The position numbers and the translations under genes are program-made. A DNA stretch of 64,000 nucleotides from Actinomadura livida (GTDB taxonomy: Bacteria; Actinomycetota; Actinomycetes; Streptosporangiales; Streptosporangiaceae). Of the stretch, positions 30,839 through 39,537 are shown piece after piece. The notes beneath the pieces were generated by a model, which saw only the letters and a list, made by a program, of their open reading frames with translations, made no database searches and was not told the origin of the DNA. How positions within the stretch are numbered: position 1 is the first letter of the stretch; each line of letters starts with the position of its first letter. Location of the stretch: NCBI RefSeq assembly GCF_014648675.1, contig NZ_BMRO01000012.1, forward strand, positions 1-64,000, in the 5' to 3' direction.

Positions 30839-31720
30839 TTAGCGCAGGTCGACCTCGATGCCGTGAGCGATCAGCGTCTCCAGGAGAGTGTCGAGGGTGA
30901 CCACCGGCGTGTGCCGATGCCGGCCGTGGTCGGCGACGAGGCGGCGGCGGGCAACCCCCGAGTCGCGCCAAACCAACCGGAAGGGAGCCGCAGCGCCCCA
31001 CGTCCCGCGTAGGCAGTCGTCGAGGGCGTCCAGGTTCCAACCGAAGTAGCCTCCCGGGCCGTTGATCGCCTCACCGATGGCGCAGTAGAAGCCCTCGATG
31101 TCGGTGACGAAACGACCGTCGAGGTGAAAGACGGTTCCGGCTGGCTGGTCGGGGCTCCGGCGGTGGTGGGCCGAGCCCAAGCGGAGCCACTCGCGCCGCA
31201 GCATCCGGTCGTAGCGCGCCCACATATTGCGCTTGGTGGGCCGACCGGTGAACCACAGGTCCAGGATGCTTCGAGTTCCCACCGGGAGTGGTTCACGTGC
31301 ATCACCGTCGATGGTGATGTCGAGGAGGCCGGTGTCGAGCTCGGACGGGACACTCGACAGAACCATGCCGGACACGGCACCGGCGACCAGGGGCACCACG
31401 GAGCCGTCGGCGGCGACGGCTCCCACGTCCGCTGACACCCGGCGGCGTCGCAGGCCGGCCCTCGTCGTCTGGTCCGCCGCGGCGATCGCGTCCAGCAGCG
31501 GCGGCTCCGCCCGACAACCGACCAGGGTGATGTGCTGTACCGGCGGCCCCGCAAGTTCCCGGAAGAGGCCGGTGATGTCGGCGCATAGCGCCACGGCATC
31601 CTCTCCCGGGTACTGCGGCGTGCCGGTATATCCGATGAGCAGCCAACGCGGCGGGAAGCCCGAGTCCCACGTCCACCGCCGCTGCCACGGATCGTCGGCT
31701 CGGCCCAGACAGTCGGTCAT
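30839..31720 (-). CDS. Barstar-domain protein with large N-terminal extension
   Basis: 293 residues. The C-terminal 100 residues fit the barstar family of ribonuclease inhibitors: 'VFHLDGRFVTDIEGFYCAIG', 'GYFGWNLDALDDCLRG', 'FRLVWRDSGVARRRL' and a final helix-strand 'LLETLIAHGIEVDLR'. The first 180 residues have no family I recognise; they contain 'GFPPRWLLIGYTGTPQYPGE' and a tryptophan- and arginine-rich joint 'NMWARYDRMLRREWLRLG'. Barstar-type proteins neutralise a barnase-like toxin encoded beside them or delivered by neighbours. No nuclease toxin gene is adjacent, so this is an orphan immunity protein candidate. It lies in the segment flanked by direct repeats. Confidence 0.7.
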   Translation of the reverse strand: MTDCLGRADDPWQRRWTWDSGFPPRWLLIGYTGTPQYPGEDAVALCADITGLFRELAGPPVQHITLVGCRAEPPLLDAIAAADQTTRAGLRRRRVSADVGAVAADGSVVPLVAGAVSGMVLSSVPSELDTGLLDITIDGDAREPLPVGTRSILDLWFTGRPTKRNMWARYDRMLRREWLRLGSAHHRRSPDQPAGTVFHLDGRFVTDIEGFYCAIGEAINGPGGYFGWNLDALDDCLRGTWGAAAPFRLVWRDSGVARRRLVADHGRHRHTPVVTLDTLLETLIAHGIEVDLR

Positions 31721-31991
31721 CTACCCGAACGTACAGGCGTCCGAGAGCCGCTTCCCGTGCACACGGGGCCATTGTGGACGGCATACCTCTCGGGCATTGA
31801 CAGCCGCTACGTGGCGGACCGTCGCCGCCCTCCGAGCCACCGAACTCGTTCACCGCGACGCGACTCATGGGCCCGCGCGTCGCCCGCACAAATGCGACAC
31901 GAACGGGTAGGGCAGCAGGCGACTGACTTCTCAGGCGTGCGCGCTCTCCATCCTGCAGGGCTCTGAAGGATCAGAAAGTTCGGGGGAGATC
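31721..31991. other. Intergenic region between barstar-domain and flavoprotein genes
   Basis: Divergent promoter region of about 270 bp. A dyad TCTGAAGGATCAGA at 31962-31975 resembles one at 29557 in front of the GNAT gene. No regulon operator of the TGTAGTGA type was found. Nothing else recognised. Confidence 0.4.
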
Positions 31992-33830
31992 ATGGGTACC
32001 AGTGCGGTTCGGCATAGCGGCTCCATAGGAAGTGCGTCCGGGATGGGCCTGCCCCACGAGGTGGACGTGGCGATCGTCGGGTCAGGTGGCGCGGGGCTGA
32101 TGGCGGCGCTCACCGCGGCGAAGGAGGGCGCGCGGGTACTCGTGGTCGAGTCCCGCGAGATCGTCGGGGGTGCCACCGGCATCTCGGCCGGTGCCGCCTG
32201 GATCCCCGACCACGGATTCTCGACCGAGGACCTGAAGGTGGACGACGACCTGGACCAGGCCCGGCGCTACATCTACGGCCAGGGACGCGACCAGGTCCTC
32301 GACCACGACCTGGTGGAGAAGTTCCTGGAGACCGGCCCCCGCGTCGCCCGGTTCATCGAGGAGCACACCTCCTTCGGCTGGATCCCGACGATCTGGCCGG
32401 ACTACCGCTCCGACATCGAGGGGGCGTCCGTGGGCCGGTCGCTCTTCCCCGGCCCCTACTCCCCCGAGGGGCTGGGCGAGGCCGCGAGGTACGTGCGCCC
32501 CGCCCTGACGACCGGCATGGCCAAGAACCCGCTCCCGTTCTGGCTGCTGGGCGGGATCGGCATCGACGACGTCTGGCTCGCCGGACCGGCCCTCATCGGA
32601 GCCCTGCTGGAGGCCGGCCTGCGCAACGGTGTCGACGTGCGGGTCGAGGCGCCCGCGACCCGGCTGGTCACCGAAGGGTCCGAGGTGCGCGGGATCGTCG
32701 TCCGCGCGGACGACGCCGAGCACACGGTGCGCGCCGCCAAGGGCGTGGTGCTGGCCAGCGGCGGGTTCGAGAGCTCGCGCGAGCTCACCGGGACCTACCT
32801 CGACGCGCCCTTCGGCGTGCAGGTCTCGCCCAATGGCCATGACGGCATCGCCGTGCAGCTGGCCCAGGAGGTGGGAGCCGACCTGACCGGCATGGAGGAC
32901 GCCTGGTGGATGCCCGGTGTGCAACTGCCCGGTGAGGAGCTGGAAGGCCGTCCGCTGAGCCGGGTCTTCCTGGGTGAGCGGGCCCTGCCGCACAGCGTCA
33001 TGGTGAACCGCTCGGGCAGGCGCTTCGCGAACGAGGCGCTGGCCTACGACCAGTTCGGGGCGATCATGCGCGAGGTCGACCCGGAGACGGGCACCATGCC
33101 GAACGCCACGGCGTGGCTGATCTTCGACCACGAGTACTGGACGAAGTTCGGGATCTTCGGCGTCCCCGCGGGGGGAGACGTGCCGGACTACCTCCACCGT
33201 GCCGACAGCCTCTCGGAGCTGGCGTCCGAGATCGGGGTCGACGACGTGGGACTGCTCCGCACCGTCGACCGGTTCAACCCCGAGGCGCGACGGGCCCGCG
33301 ATCCGGAGTTCGGCCGCGGCGACACGCTGTTCGACCGCTACTTCGGCGCGTTCTACCCCAGGCTGGGCCGGTTCTCGCCGGACGCCCGCTTCCCCGCCGC
33401 CACCGCCAAGGCCCGCGCGACCGTCGCCGCGGCGATCGGCCCGGTCGTGAGCAGGCTCGCGGGGCGAATGGCCAGGAAGAACGACCCCGAGCGCATGCGC
33501 GCCATCGTGGTCGGCCCCCTGGTCAAGATCATCCGGCCGGTGCTGAAGAGCCCGAAGTCGAGCGTGCTCGGACCGGTCGACACCCCGCCGTACTACGCGC
33601 TCGAAATCCACGCCAGCGCACTCGGCACCGTCGGCGGCCCAAGGACGGACGCCGCCGGCCGTGCGCTGGACACGGAAGGGAACGTCATCCCCGGCCTGTT
33701 CGCCGCGGGCAACGCAGGCGGCGCCCCGCTGAAGGGCTTCTACGGAGGCGCCGGGGGAACCATCTCCCTCGGCCTGGTATTCGGTTACCTAGCCGGACGA
33801 GAAGCCTCCCGAAGCTCACACGACACGTGA
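31992..33830 (+). CDS. KstD-like FAD-dependent dehydrogenase
   Basis: 612 residues from ATG 31992, with GGGGGAG upstream. 'VDVAIVGSGGAGLMAALTAA' binds FAD, followed by 'VLVVESREIVGGATGISAGA', close to the start of 3-ketosteroid-1-dehydrogenases and 3-ketosteroid-4(5alpha)-dehydrogenases. 'SVMVNRSGRRFANEALAYDQ' and the tail 'VIPGLFAAGNAGGAPLKGFY' with 'GGAGGTISLGLVFGYLAG' complete the FAD_binding_2 family. The length is above the usual 510-570. It would introduce a double bond next to a ketone in a steroid-like or cyclic ketone. It lies inside the repeat-flanked segment and does not carry the regulon operator, so membership in the catabolic pathway is uncertain. Confidence 0.8.
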   Translation: MGTSAVRHSGSIGSASGMGLPHEVDVAIVGSGGAGLMAALTAAKEGARVLVVESREIVGGATGISAGAAWIPDHGFSTEDLKVDDDLDQARRYIYGQGRDQVLDHDLVEKFLETGPRVARFIEEHTSFGWIPTIWPDYRSDIEGASVGRSLFPGPYSPEGLGEAARYVRPALTTGMAKNPLPFWLLGGIGIDDVWLAGPALIGALLEAGLRNGVDVRVEAPATRLVTEGSEVRGIVVRADDAEHTVRAAKGVVLASGGFESSRELTGTYLDAPFGVQVSPNGHDGIAVQLAQEVGADLTGMEDAWWMPGVQLPGEELEGRPLSRVFLGERALPHSVMVNRSGRRFANEALAYDQFGAIMREVDPETGTMPNATAWLIFDHEYWTKFGIFGVPAGGDVPDYLHRADSLSELASEIGVDDVGLLRTVDRFNPEARRARDPEFGRGDTLFDRYFGAFYPRLGRFSPDARFPAATAKARATVAAAIGPVVSRLAGRMARKNDPERMRAIVVGPLVKIIRPVLKSPKSSVLGPVDTPPYYALEIHASALGTVGGPRTDAAGRALDTEGNVIPGLFAAGNAGGAPLKGFYGGAGGTISLGLVFGYLAGREASRSSHDT

Positions 33831-33886
33831 GCAGATCACCGACGTCCTCGCCCACCACGAGCCACGAAGATCGCGGCACTGGGCGG

Positions 33887-33923
33887 AGGCATAGGCGAGA
33901 TGGAGCACACCTTCCGTTGAGCC
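33887..33923. repeat. 37-bp direct repeat, right copy (FAH gene end)
   Basis: Matches 29135-29171 at 36 of 37 positions, including the stop codon. It lies downstream of the flavoprotein stop and has no FAH gene in front of it. Similarity to the sequence upstream of the left copy decays quickly. Confidence 0.85.
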
Positions 33924-33962
33924 TTCAACGGTGGGTCCCGGGACGGGCTGCGTGGACTCCCT

Positions 33963-35756
33963 TCAGGGCGCCTCGGCGCTCAGGGTCGGCGCCACCGGGC
34001 GGCGGGCCGCGATGCGGGCGGGGATCGCGGTGAGGGCGGCCGTCACCGGTAGCACGGTGAGAGCGGCGGCGAGCAGGGACCACGCGGGGGGCCAGGTCGT
34101 GTCCGGGCCGGAGAAGAGCAGGCACACGAGGAGGCCCAGGGGGACGCCGGCCAGAGCACCGGGCAGGGTCGGCAGCACCTGCGCGGCGGACAGCCCGGCG
34201 GTGACCTGGCCGGGGGTGGCGCCGAGTGCGCGGGCGACGGCCATGGTGCGGCGGGCCTCCTCGGCCGTGGTCCAGGCGGCGGTGAGGGTGTTGACGGCGG
34301 CGAGGACGATCATTGCGGCTGTGACGGCCAGGATCACATGGTGCTGCTGGGCGTCCCGCAGATCGTTCGCCATGGGAGAGCCCGGGTATCCCGTCGCGGT
34401 CTGGGCGTGGATCACGATCAGGCCGGTGACCGTGGTCATCGTGGCGGCGGTGGTGCAGGCGTGCAGGAAGGCGCGGCCGGGGCGGCGGGCGATCAGGCGT
34501 GTCCCGAGCAGGAGCGAGGTCGGCAGCAGCGCGGAGATCCTCGTCAGGTGGGCCCGGTGCCGCGGCTGACGGGCGCCGTCGGCGAGGGCGGCGACGGTCT
34601 CGGTGCGCAGAGCCCGGACGGTCGGGCCGAGGGTGGTGAGGCCCGCCACCGCCAGGGCGACGACCGTCGTGACGGCGACGGTGCCGCCGGCCGGTCCGGT
34701 GGCGGTGGTGAGCAGGCTGGCGCTGGGATTGACGATAGCGGGCTCGATCAGGCGGGCGGCGACCAGTCCCAGCGCGTCGGCGAGCAGCGCCAGCGTCACG
34801 TATTCGGCGAGCAGGACGGCGGCGATGAGGCCGGGAGTGGCGCCGACCGCCTTGAGCAGCCCCACCCGGCGGGTCTGCGCGGTGGCGCGTCCCACGGCCA
34901 GCGTGGCCAGGCCGCCGATGGCCAGGAAGGCGATCAGCCAGCTGCCGATGACCAGGATCGGCTGGCTGTCCCTGAGCATGACCGAGTCCTGCCGGGCCAC
35001 GTCCTGCCAGGCCCGGACGTTCACCCAGGTGTGCTCGAACGCCGGGGCGATGGCGGGGTCGCGGGTGGTGAACGCCCGTGCCGTGCCGGGATCCCGCAGC
35101 TTCAGGTTGATGAAGGACGTCACCGGGACGTCGGGGGATCTGAGTGCCCGGGTGTCCCGTTCGGCCGCCCAGACCAGACCGCCGCCGTCGCTCGGCCCGC
35201 CGTGCGGACCGATCCCCGGCGCCCACGGGTAGACCGCGCGTGCCGCGGTCACGGCGATCCCGGTGACGGGAAGCGGGCGGCCCGCGACGGTGACGTGGTC
35301 GCCGACGCGGACGTCCAGCGCGGTGGCGAAGCCGCGCTCGACCACGACGCCTCCGGGACGGACCCAGCCGCCCGAGGTCAGCAGCGGACGGTCGACCGGG
35401 CCCGGTGCCGGGTCGGCGACCTGCACCACCGCGGCTCCCGTGGCGCCGTGCGCCGTGAGCGTCGTGTAGTACTGGCGGTAGGGCCCGCTGTGCGCGAGCA
35501 CGCCGGGCGCCTGCCTCAGCGATTGCAAGGCTGTGATCGTGGTCCGGCGCGTGTCGGGTGAGTAGGCGACCACGTCCGGTCCGGCCGTGGCCTCCCGCGT
35601 GTTCTGGTAGAGCTTCTCGGTCGCGCCGTGCAACGCCACGCCCAGGCTCAGCATGGCGGTGGCGGTGGTGATCGAGACGAGCAGCATCGCGGCCTGGGCC
35701 GGATGCCGCCGGACGTCGGCCGCGACGAGGCGGAGGACGAGCAGGACGCGGCCCAC
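33963..35756 (-). CDS. FtsX-like ABC transporter permease
   Basis: 597 residues. An N-terminal membrane segment (AAMLLVSITTATAMLSLGV) is followed by an extracytoplasmic region (about 45-260) and two FtsX-type membrane blocks: 'SWLIAFLAIGGLATLAVGRA' to 'VGATPGLIAAVLLAEYVTLA', then a repeat near the C-terminus, 'ALGATPGQVTAGLSAAQVLP'. This is the mechanotransmission type of ABC permease (MacB/LolCE-like), which drives export or extraction at the outer membrane face without transporting through a channel. It pairs with the ATPase gene 5 bp upstream. Shorter than the usual 800-residue Streptomyces members, because the second extracellular domain is small. Confidence 0.8.
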   Translation of the reverse strand: MGRVLLVLRLVAADVRRHPAQAAMLLVSITTATAMLSLGVALHGATEKLYQNTREATAGPDVVAYSPDTRRTTITALQSLRQAPGVLAHSGPYRQYYTTLTAHGATGAAVVQVADPAPGPVDRPLLTSGGWVRPGGVVVERGFATALDVRVGDHVTVAGRPLPVTGIAVTAARAVYPWAPGIGPHGGPSDGGGLVWAAERDTRALRSPDVPVTSFINLKLRDPGTARAFTTRDPAIAPAFEHTWVNVRAWQDVARQDSVMLRDSQPILVIGSWLIAFLAIGGLATLAVGRATAQTRRVGLLKAVGATPGLIAAVLLAEYVTLALLADALGLVAARLIEPAIVNPSASLLTTATGPAGGTVAVTTVVALAVAGLTTLGPTVRALRTETVAALADGARQPRHRAHLTRISALLPTSLLLGTRLIARRPGRAFLHACTTAATMTTVTGLIVIHAQTATGYPGSPMANDLRDAQQHHVILAVTAAMIVLAAVNTLTAAWTTAEEARRTMAVARALGATPGQVTAGLSAAQVLPTLPGALAGVPLGLLVCLLFSGPDTTWPPAWSLLAAALTVLPVTAALTAIPARIAARRPVAPTLSAEAP

Positions 35757-35761
35757 GGCGG

Positions 35762-36502
35762 TCAGTCCCCCAGCCCGATCATCCCGCCGAGCCGCCCGGT
35801 GTTGCTCCCCGCCAGCCGGGTGTCGTCGACGAACGTCCCGTCCCGCATGGAGATCAGCCGGTCCGCGGTGGAGGCGACCCGCTCGTCATGCGTGACGATC
35901 ACCAGGGTCTGCCCGGCGGCTCGCAGCTCTGAGAAGAGCCGCAGCACGTCGAGCGTCGCCCCGGTGCCGAGGTTGCCGGTCGGCTCGTCCGCCAGCAGGA
36001 CGAGCGGCTCGTTGGCGATGGCGCGGGCGATGGCGACCCGCTGCCGCTGCCCTCCCGACAGCTGCCAGGGCAGATGACGGGCGCGGTCGGCCAGCCCGAA
36101 CCGTTCCAGGAGCGCGGCGGCGCGGCGCCGGGCCGCACGTGGCGAGCACCCGGCCAGCAGCGCGGGCAACTCCACGTTCTCCGCCGCCGAAAGCTCCTCC
36201 ACCAGGTGGAACGCCTGGAAGACGAAGCCCACCGACCGGCGCCGCAGCCGGGCCAGCGCCCGCTCGCTCAGGGTGTCGATCCGCCGTCCGTCCAGCCGCA
36301 CCTCCCCGCGGGTGGGACGCTCCAGGCCGCCCATCAGGTGCAGCAGGGTCGACTTCCCGCAGCCGCTGGGCCCCATCACCGCCAGCGTCTGCGCCGCCGG
36401 AACGTCCAGGTCGACCTCGTCGACCGCCCGGACCAGGCCCTGCCCCTCGCCGTGCTCCTTGCACAGGCCGCGGACCCGCAGCACGCCGCCGGATTCGTTC
36501 AT
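35762..36502 (-). CDS. ABC transporter ATPase, LolD/MacB-like
   Basis: 246 residues from ATG 36502. Walker A GPSGCGKST, signature LSGGQRQRVAIARAIANEP and Walker B LLADEPTGNL are typical of LolD/MacB ATPases that serve FtsX permeases. The start overlaps the PadR stop by 4 bp, and the permease follows by 5 bp. The longer frame up to 37030 runs through the padR gene out of its frame and is not real. Confidence 0.9.
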   Translation of the reverse strand: MNESGGVLRVRGLCKEHGEGQGLVRAVDEVDLDVPAAQTLAVMGPSGCGKSTLLHLMGGLERPTRGEVRLDGRRIDTLSERALARLRRRSVGFVFQAFHLVEELSAAENVELPALLAGCSPRAARRRAAALLERFGLADRARHLPWQLSGGQRQRVAIARAIANEPLVLLADEPTGNLGTGATLDVLRLFSELRAAGQTLVIVTHDERVASTADRLISMRDGTFVDDTRLAGSNTGRLGGMIGLGD

Positions 36503-37026
36503 GCGCCCTCGTTCCCGGTCCTCGACCAGAGGCGCTCGCAAGCCTCCAGCCAGCGCAGGTCCGCCTGCAGCCGCAGCGCGACCCCTTCGAGCAGCAGGCC
36601 GGCGGTGGAGCCGTCCGGCTCGGCCAGCACCGCGCGCTGCACCTCCCCGAGGCGCCGCAGCAGCTCGCGGCGCTGCGCGTCCACCAGCTCCACGGGGTCG
36701 GCGAGCCGGGCCGCCGCCGCGGCGGCGAGCTTGAGGTGGAACTCCGCCAGGTTCGGTTTCGGCCAGTTCACCTCGGCCAGCCAGGCCGCCACGCGCTGCT
36801 GCCCGGCCGGCGTCAGCGCGTACACCTTGCGGTCCGGCCGGTCGGGGAACCCGTCCGCGCGCTCGCCGACGACCAGGCCGGCCTTCTCCAGCCGGGCCAG
36901 CGTCACATAGACCTGCCCCGCGTTCATCGACTCGCCGAGCGGCCCGAGAGCCCGCCGCAGCCGCATGCGCAGCCCGTACCCGTGCGACGGCTCCTTCGCG
37001 AGCATCGCCAGCAACGCGTCCTGCAT
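36499..37026 (-). CDS. PadR-family transcriptional regulator
   Basis: 175 residues. PadR winged helix: 'LLAMLAKEPSHGYGLRMRL', 'NAGQVYVTLARLEKAGLV', 'DRKVYALTPAGQQRVAAWL', then a helical C-terminal dimerisation region. It is the first gene of an operon with the ABC ATPase and FtsX permease. PadR repressors commonly control such exporters and respond to the exported compound or to cell-envelope stress. A perfect inverted repeat lies 9 bp upstream of its start codon and is the probable autoregulatory operator. Confidence 0.9.
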   Translation of the reverse strand: MQDALLAMLAKEPSHGYGLRMRLRRALGPLGESMNAGQVYVTLARLEKAGLVVGERADGFPDRPDRKVYALTPAGQQRVAAWLAEVNWPKPNLAEFHLKLAAAAAARLADPVELVDAQRRELLRRLGEVQRAVLAEPDGSTAGLLLEGVALRLQADLRWLEACERLWSRTGNEGA

Positions 37027-37035
37027 GCACCCCCC

Positions 37036-37062
37036 TAACGGCTAGCTAATACCTAGCCGTTA
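37036..37062. promoter_or_regulatory. PadR operator candidate, perfect inverted repeat
   Basis: TAACGGCTAG and CTAGCCGTTA (37036-37045, 37053-37062) form a perfect 10-bp inverted repeat with a 7-bp spacer, directly in front of padR. TAGCTAAT also occurs twice (37043 and 37061). AT-rich for this genome, so it may also hold the -10. Confidence 0.7.
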
Positions 37063-37120
37063 GCTAATGGGTCCGTCAAATCGGCGGGAGGGCGCCGGGA
37101 CGTCCACCCGATCCGGTTCG

Positions 37121-37834
37121 TCAGAAGAGGTCCCAGAAGTTGGGGCGTTGGCGCATCTTGGCTGCGGGTTCTTCGAGGATTATCTGGCCGGAGCGCATGA
37201 CGTAGGCGCGGTCGGTGATCTGCAGGGCCTGCTTGATGTTCTGTTCGAGGAGGAGGATGCCCAGGTCCTCGTGGTCGGCCAGGGAGCGTAGGCGGCCGAA
37301 GATGGTCTCCACTACCGAAGGGGCCAGGCCCAGGGACGGTTCGTCCAGTAGGAGCAGTTTCGGGCACGCCATCAGGGCCATGCCCAGGCTGACCATCCGT
37401 TGCTGGCCGCCGGACATCGAGCCGGCCGGTTGCTTCGCGCGATCCTCAAGGATCGGGAAGAGGTCCCGGACGGTCGCCAGGCGCTCGGCTGTGTCGGTGC
37501 CGGACGGTGCGTTGGCGGCGCCTAGGAGCAGGTTGTCATGGACGGAGAGGTCGGGGAACACGAAGCGTTCGGACGGGATCATCGCCGCGCCCGCCGCGAC
37601 GGCCCTGCGGACCGGGCGGCGGGTGGTGTCGCGGCCGGTGATCCGGACCGTCCCGGCGCGTGGGCGGACCGCGCCGAGGATGGAGCGGATCGTGGTCGTC
37701 TTCCCAGCGCCGTTGTGGCCCATCAGCGTCACGATCTCGCCCGCGTCGACGCGGAGGCCGACGCCGTGCAGGACCTCCTTGCGGCCGTAGCCCGCCACCA
37801 GGTCGCTCACCTCGAGCAGGGGCGCGTCGGTCAT
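37121..37834 (-). CDS. livF: Branched-chain-type ABC transporter ATPase (LivF)
   Basis: 237 residues. Walker A GHNGAGKTT, signature MSGGQQRMVSLGMALMACP and Walker B LLLLDEPSLGLAP are those of LivF, the second ATPase of HAAT importers. It is the last gene of the operon SBP-livH-livMG-livF. The transporter probably brings in the substrate of the catabolic regulon, because the operon starts behind two copies of the same operator. Liv systems in catabolic clusters often carry aromatic acids rather than amino acids. Confidence 0.9.
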   Translation of the reverse strand: MTDAPLLEVSDLVAGYGRKEVLHGVGLRVDAGEIVTLMGHNGAGKTTTIRSILGAVRPRAGTVRITGRDTTRRPVRRAVAAGAAMIPSERFVFPDLSVHDNLLLGAANAPSGTDTAERLATVRDLFPILEDRAKQPAGSMSGGQQRMVSLGMALMACPKLLLLDEPSLGLAPSVVETIFGRLRSLADHEDLGILLLEQNIKQALQITDRAYVMRSGQIILEEPAAKMRQRPNFWDLF

Positions 37835-37847
37835 GTCCGTTCTCCTG

Positions 37848-39533
37848 TCACTGGGCGCCGAAGTACGCCTCGGCGAGCCGGGCGGAGCCGGTCAGTTCGG
37901 CGAGCGTGCCCGAGGCGGTGATCTCGCCCAACTCCATGAAGTAGGTGTGGTCGGACAGTTCGCGCACCACGTCGAGGTTGTGCTCGACCAGGCAGACGGT
38001 GCGGCCCTCGTCGCGGACGGCGGCGACCATGGAGAGCATGGTCTCGACCCAGGCCGCGTCCACGCCGGAGGCCGGTTCGTCCAGGAGCAGGACGTCGGCC
38101 CGGGTCGCCAGTGCCCGAGCGAGTGAGACGAGCTTGGACTGGCCGTAGGAAAGGGCGTCGGACGGGGTCGCGGCCTGGTCGGCCATGCCGACGAAGTCGA
38201 GCCACTCCAGCGCCTGGGCGGCGACTCCCCGGTCTGCCCGGGAGATGGCGCGGCCCGGTACGAAGAGGCGGCCGAGGCGCTCGCCCTGCTGGTCGGGAAC
38301 GGCGAGCATCACGTTCTCCAGGCACGTCAGCCGGTTCAGGAGCCGGACGTCCTGGAAGGTGCGGACCAGCCCGGCGCGGACGACCAGGTCCGGACGCATG
38401 CCGACCAGCTCCGCGCCGTTCAGCGTCACCGAGCCGGCGTCCGGGGCGATGGTGCCGGTGAGCAGGTTGAACACCGTCGTCTTGCCCGCCCCGTTCGGGC
38501 CGACGAGCGCCGTGACCGTGCCGCGCCGCAATTCCAGGGAGATGTCCCTGGCCGCCACGATCCCCCCGAACCGCTTGGACAGCCCCTCCGCGCGCAGGAC
38601 CACGTCGGCGGCGTGCTCGTCGGGACGTTCCGGGCGGGGTGCGACCGTCGCGCGGGCGGTGGGCGCGGCGACCCGCTTGGAGCGTTCGGGGAACAGGCCC
38701 TGGGGGCGGACGATCATGACGAGCACCAGCAGCGCGCCGTACAGCACGACCTGCAGCAGCGCGGCCTGGGTGCTCTGGAAGCCGAGGACTCCGCGCAGCA
38801 CCGGCTCGATCATCGTGAGGCCGACGCCCGCCACGATCGAGCCGGGCAGGTTGGCGTTGCCGCCCACGATGACCATGGCGAAGACCGCCATCGCGAGCGG
38901 GAAACCGAACGCCGACGGGGTCGCCTGGCCGAGCCAGCCGGAGTAGACGCCGCCGATCAGGCCGGTCAGCCCGCTGGTGATCGCGAAGATGCCGATCTTG
39001 TGGCCGAAGGTGTTCTTGCCGAGCGCGCGGGTCGCCACGGCGTCCTCGCGGATGCCCTTGAGGATCCGGCCGTAGGGGGATTCGCCGAGGCGCCGGCAGA
39101 TGGCGAAGACGAGCGCGAGGACGACCGCCGATGGGATCAGCCAGTCGGAGGGCTCCTCCAGCTCCAGGCCGAACAGCCGCAGACCGTCCACGCCGGTGAG
39201 GCCCATGACGCCGCCGAGGGAGTCGAACGTCGCGAAGACCCCGATGATCCCCAGCGAGAACGCCAGCGTCATCAGGATGAGGTACTCCTGCTCGAGCCCC
39301 AGGGCGATGAGCCCGATCACGACACCGAACGCGGTGGCGATCAAGACGGCGACGGCGAGCGAAGCGAGGTAGGGCCAGTCGTGCACGCCGGAGAGGTAGG
39401 CGATGGTGTAGCCGCCGACGCCCGCGAAGGCGGCGTGGGCGACGGAGACCTGCCCGGCGTAGCCGACTAGCAGGTTGACGGTGACGGCGAGCGCCGCGAG
39501 CAGCAGCGCCTGGTCCAGATAGTTGACCCACAT
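37848..39533 (-). CDS. LivM-LivG fusion: ABC permease plus ATPase
   Basis: 561 residues combining two normally separate subunits. Residues 1-285 are a LivM permease (NLLVGYAGQVSVAHAAFAGV, then 'ESPYGRILKGIREDAVATRA', the permease's ATPase-contact loop). A linker of about 35 residues leads to a LivG ATPase (Walker A GPNGAGKTT, 'VRTFQDVRLLNRLTCLENVM', signature LSYGQSKLVSLARAL, Walker B LLLDEPASGVD). Fusion fixes one permease to one ATPase. The gene follows livH by 4 bp and precedes livF by 13 bp. Confidence 0.9.
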   Translation of the reverse strand: MWVNYLDQALLLAALAVTVNLLVGYAGQVSVAHAAFAGVGGYTIAYLSGVHDWPYLASLAVAVLIATAFGVVIGLIALGLEQEYLILMTLAFSLGIIGVFATFDSLGGVMGLTGVDGLRLFGLELEEPSDWLIPSAVVLALVFAICRRLGESPYGRILKGIREDAVATRALGKNTFGHKIGIFAITSGLTGLIGGVYSGWLGQATPSAFGFPLAMAVFAMVIVGGNANLPGSIVAGVGLTMIEPVLRGVLGFQSTQAALLQVVLYGALLVLVMIVRPQGLFPERSKRVAAPTARATVAPRPERPDEHAADVVLRAEGLSKRFGGIVAARDISLELRRGTVTALVGPNGAGKTTVFNLLTGTIAPDAGSVTLNGAELVGMRPDLVVRAGLVRTFQDVRLLNRLTCLENVMLAVPDQQGERLGRLFVPGRAISRADRGVAAQALEWLDFVGMADQAATPSDALSYGQSKLVSLARALATRADVLLLDEPASGVDAAWVETMLSMVAAVRDEGRTVCLVEHNLDVVRELSDHTYFMELGEITASGTLAELTGSARLAEAYFGAQ

Positions 39534-39537
39534 GGCG

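Noticed and set aside
30007..31040. Long minus-strand frames of 242-273 codons around the truncated ATPase
   Set aside because: Shadows of the GNAT and barstar genes and of the fused remnants; no motif.
29172..33886. Integrative element or genomic island proper
   Set aside because: The direct repeat is suggestive, but no recombinase, transposase or tRNA target was found, so I report only a repeat-flanked segment.
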